From: Anaerocolumna sedimenticola
GTDB lineage: Bacteria; Bacillota; Clostridia; Lachnospirales; Lachnospiraceae
Assembly (NCBI RefSeq): GCF_009931695.1
Contig: NZ_CP048000.1
Coordinates: 804,501-868,500 of the forward strand
Reading direction: 5' to 3'
Length of the DNA: 64,000 nucleotides
The position numbers were made by a program, and so were the translations under genes. This document shows, one piece after another, positions 63,142 through 64,000 of the stretch. Below the pieces are notes generated by a model, which saw only the letters and a program-made list of their open reading frames with translations, did no database searches and had not been told where the DNA came from. Every line of letters begins with the position of its first letter. Position 1 is the stretch's first letter.

Positions 63142-64000
63142 TTAAAATAATTTTTCCGGATAAACTCCCTGATTGATTAAAGTTCTGAAAGATTCCACTA
63201 CCATTTGTTTATCTTCTTTATAGGTAACACCGAACCATTTATCATTGGAGGATAAAACATGTACTACTGCTTTATCTTCCTTTACTAATCTTCCGACTTC
63301 CTCAGGAAGTAAATACTCTGATTTTAATTCACTTCCATGTTCCTTTAAGAATGTAATGAAACCTGTTTCCAGTTCATCAAAAAGTCCTGTTGTAAATCCC
63401 CACATGTTCATAGATACGGCACTATTTAAATTAATTTCAATTTCACCGCCTTTGCCGTCAGAAGCCACGGCCATATCTCCCTTTTGCTCGATTTCTCTCG
63501 TTTCAACAATATCTACCAGGAAGCCGTTCTCATCAACCTTACAAACTCCTCTGGTAACCGTGCCATTTTCACTTAGGGTATTTCCCAATACAAAACCAGC
63601 CATACAGAAATTATTCTTATCGTTTGATTCTAAATTAGCCAGATAATCATGCACCTTAACAAAGGCCTCTTTACCGTAATAATCATCTGCATTAATAACC
63701 GCAAATGGCTCTTTTACAACATCTTTGCAGGATAAGACTGCCTGTCCGGTTCCCCAGGGTTTTGTTCTGTCTTCCGGTTTACTAAAACCTGCCGGGAGAT
63801 TATCCATTTCCTGAAATACGTATTCAACTTCAATTATTTTAGAGATCCGATTGCCAATAACTTCTATAAAATCCTGTTCCAGGTCTTTACGGATAATAAA
63901 TACCACTTTATTAAAACCTGCTTTTATGGCATCGTAAATGGAATAGTCCATTATAATTTCTCCGCTCGGCCCCACCGGCTCTAACTGTTTGATTCCTCCA
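63142..64000 (-). CDS. Sugar-phosphate nucleotidyltransferase, partial at window edge
   Basis: The start lies beyond the window; the frame is open to the last base, with GGIKQLEPVGPSGEIIMDYS at the edge. Further in, PWGTGQAVLSCKDVV and FAVINADDYYG show the nucleotide-sugar pyrophosphorylase fold with the metal-binding DD. It would make an NDP-sugar, possibly for the polysaccharide locus. The GTG at 63975 is internal, not the start. Confidence 0.85.
   Translation of the reverse strand, partial: GGIKQLEPVGPSGEIIMDYSIYDAIKAGFNKVVFIIRKDLEQDFIEVIGNRISKIIEVEYVFQEMDNLPAGFSKPEDRTKPWGTGQAVLSCKDVVKEPFAVINADDYYGKEAFVKVHDYLANLESNDKNNFCMAGFVLGNTLSENGTVTRGVCKVDENGFLVDIVETREIEQKGDMAVASDGKGGEIEINLNSAVSMNMWGFTTGLFDELETGFITFLKEHGSELKSEYLLPEEVGRLVKEDKAVVHVLSSNDKWFGVTYKEDKQMVVESFRTLINQGVYPEKLF

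Noticed and set aside
63142..63975. Complete nucleotidyltransferase starting at the GTG at 63975
   Set aside because: The frame stays open to the window end with conserved family sequence upstream, so the gene is partial.

Overview
The window is AT-rich, low-GC Gram-positive DNA. It most resembles a motile, anaerobic Clostridia genome of the Lachnospiraceae type. This is inferred from the gene families (class D-like sortases, radical SAM and siroheme enzymes, a YjfB-like motility peptide, a YvyF-like flagellar protein, CheW), the AGGAGG-type ribosome binding sites and the TTGACA/TATAAT promoters. No rRNA or tRNA gene is visible. Most genes lie on the minus strand.

Region 1 (1-19,500) is a cell-surface locus with two paralogous modules. 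Each combines a Wzz/CpsD/CpsB tyrosine-phosphoregulatory set, an undecaprenyl-phosphate sugar transferase, a sortase, a C-terminally membrane-anchored secreted protein, a multispanning membrane protein and a large Ig-like (Big2) surface protein. An XRE repressor gene sits between them, facing a promoter whose start site is covered by a perfect palindrome.

Region 2 (19,800-25,420) holds tex, an N-acetylhexosamine 1-kinase gene, a divergent PocR/AraC regulator gene and a double-GNAT protein gene.

Region 3 (25,670-42,000) is the most unusual part. One minus-strand operon encodes a NifH-like reductase, two nitrogenase component-1-like subunits, S-adenosylmethionine synthetase, a sulfonate/taurine-type ABC importer and a radical SAM protein with an atypical CX8CX2C motif. 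An MTA/SAH nucleosidase gene precedes it. Upstream of that is a sulfur-transfer operon: siroheme sulfite reductase, TusA-like protein, lone receiver domain, E1-like adenylyltransferase, and a ThiS-like carrier that ends GGGK. A divergent JAMM protease, suited to remove the terminal Lys, is followed by a histidine kinase (frameshifted), a YesN-type response regulator and an FNT channel. The nucleosidase gene and the nitrogenase-like operon have matching promoters, a shared 17-bp upstream box at the same spacing, and matching leader RNAs in which a terminator overlaps a possible antiterminator. I read the region as a regulated organosulfur reduction and sulfide-capture system. The cysteine pattern of the component-1 pair predicts a single DPOR-like [4Fe-4S] cluster rather than a P-cluster. 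The substrate is unknown.

Region 4 (42,100-64,000) is mostly housekeeping: lysC, an apgM-type gene broken by a one-base frameshift, hom, a PheB-like ACT protein, cheW, prfB with its programmed frameshift, secA, hpf, an NlpC/P60 hydrolase, trxB, a CPBP protease, a methyltransferase, ridA, an acyl-ACP thioesterase, a CvfB-like protein, a YvyF-like protein, comF and a partial sugar nucleotidyltransferase. Between genes are MITE-like palindromic repeats, a second repeat family, an 82-bp direct repeat, and a cluster of DnaA boxes near 53.9 kb.
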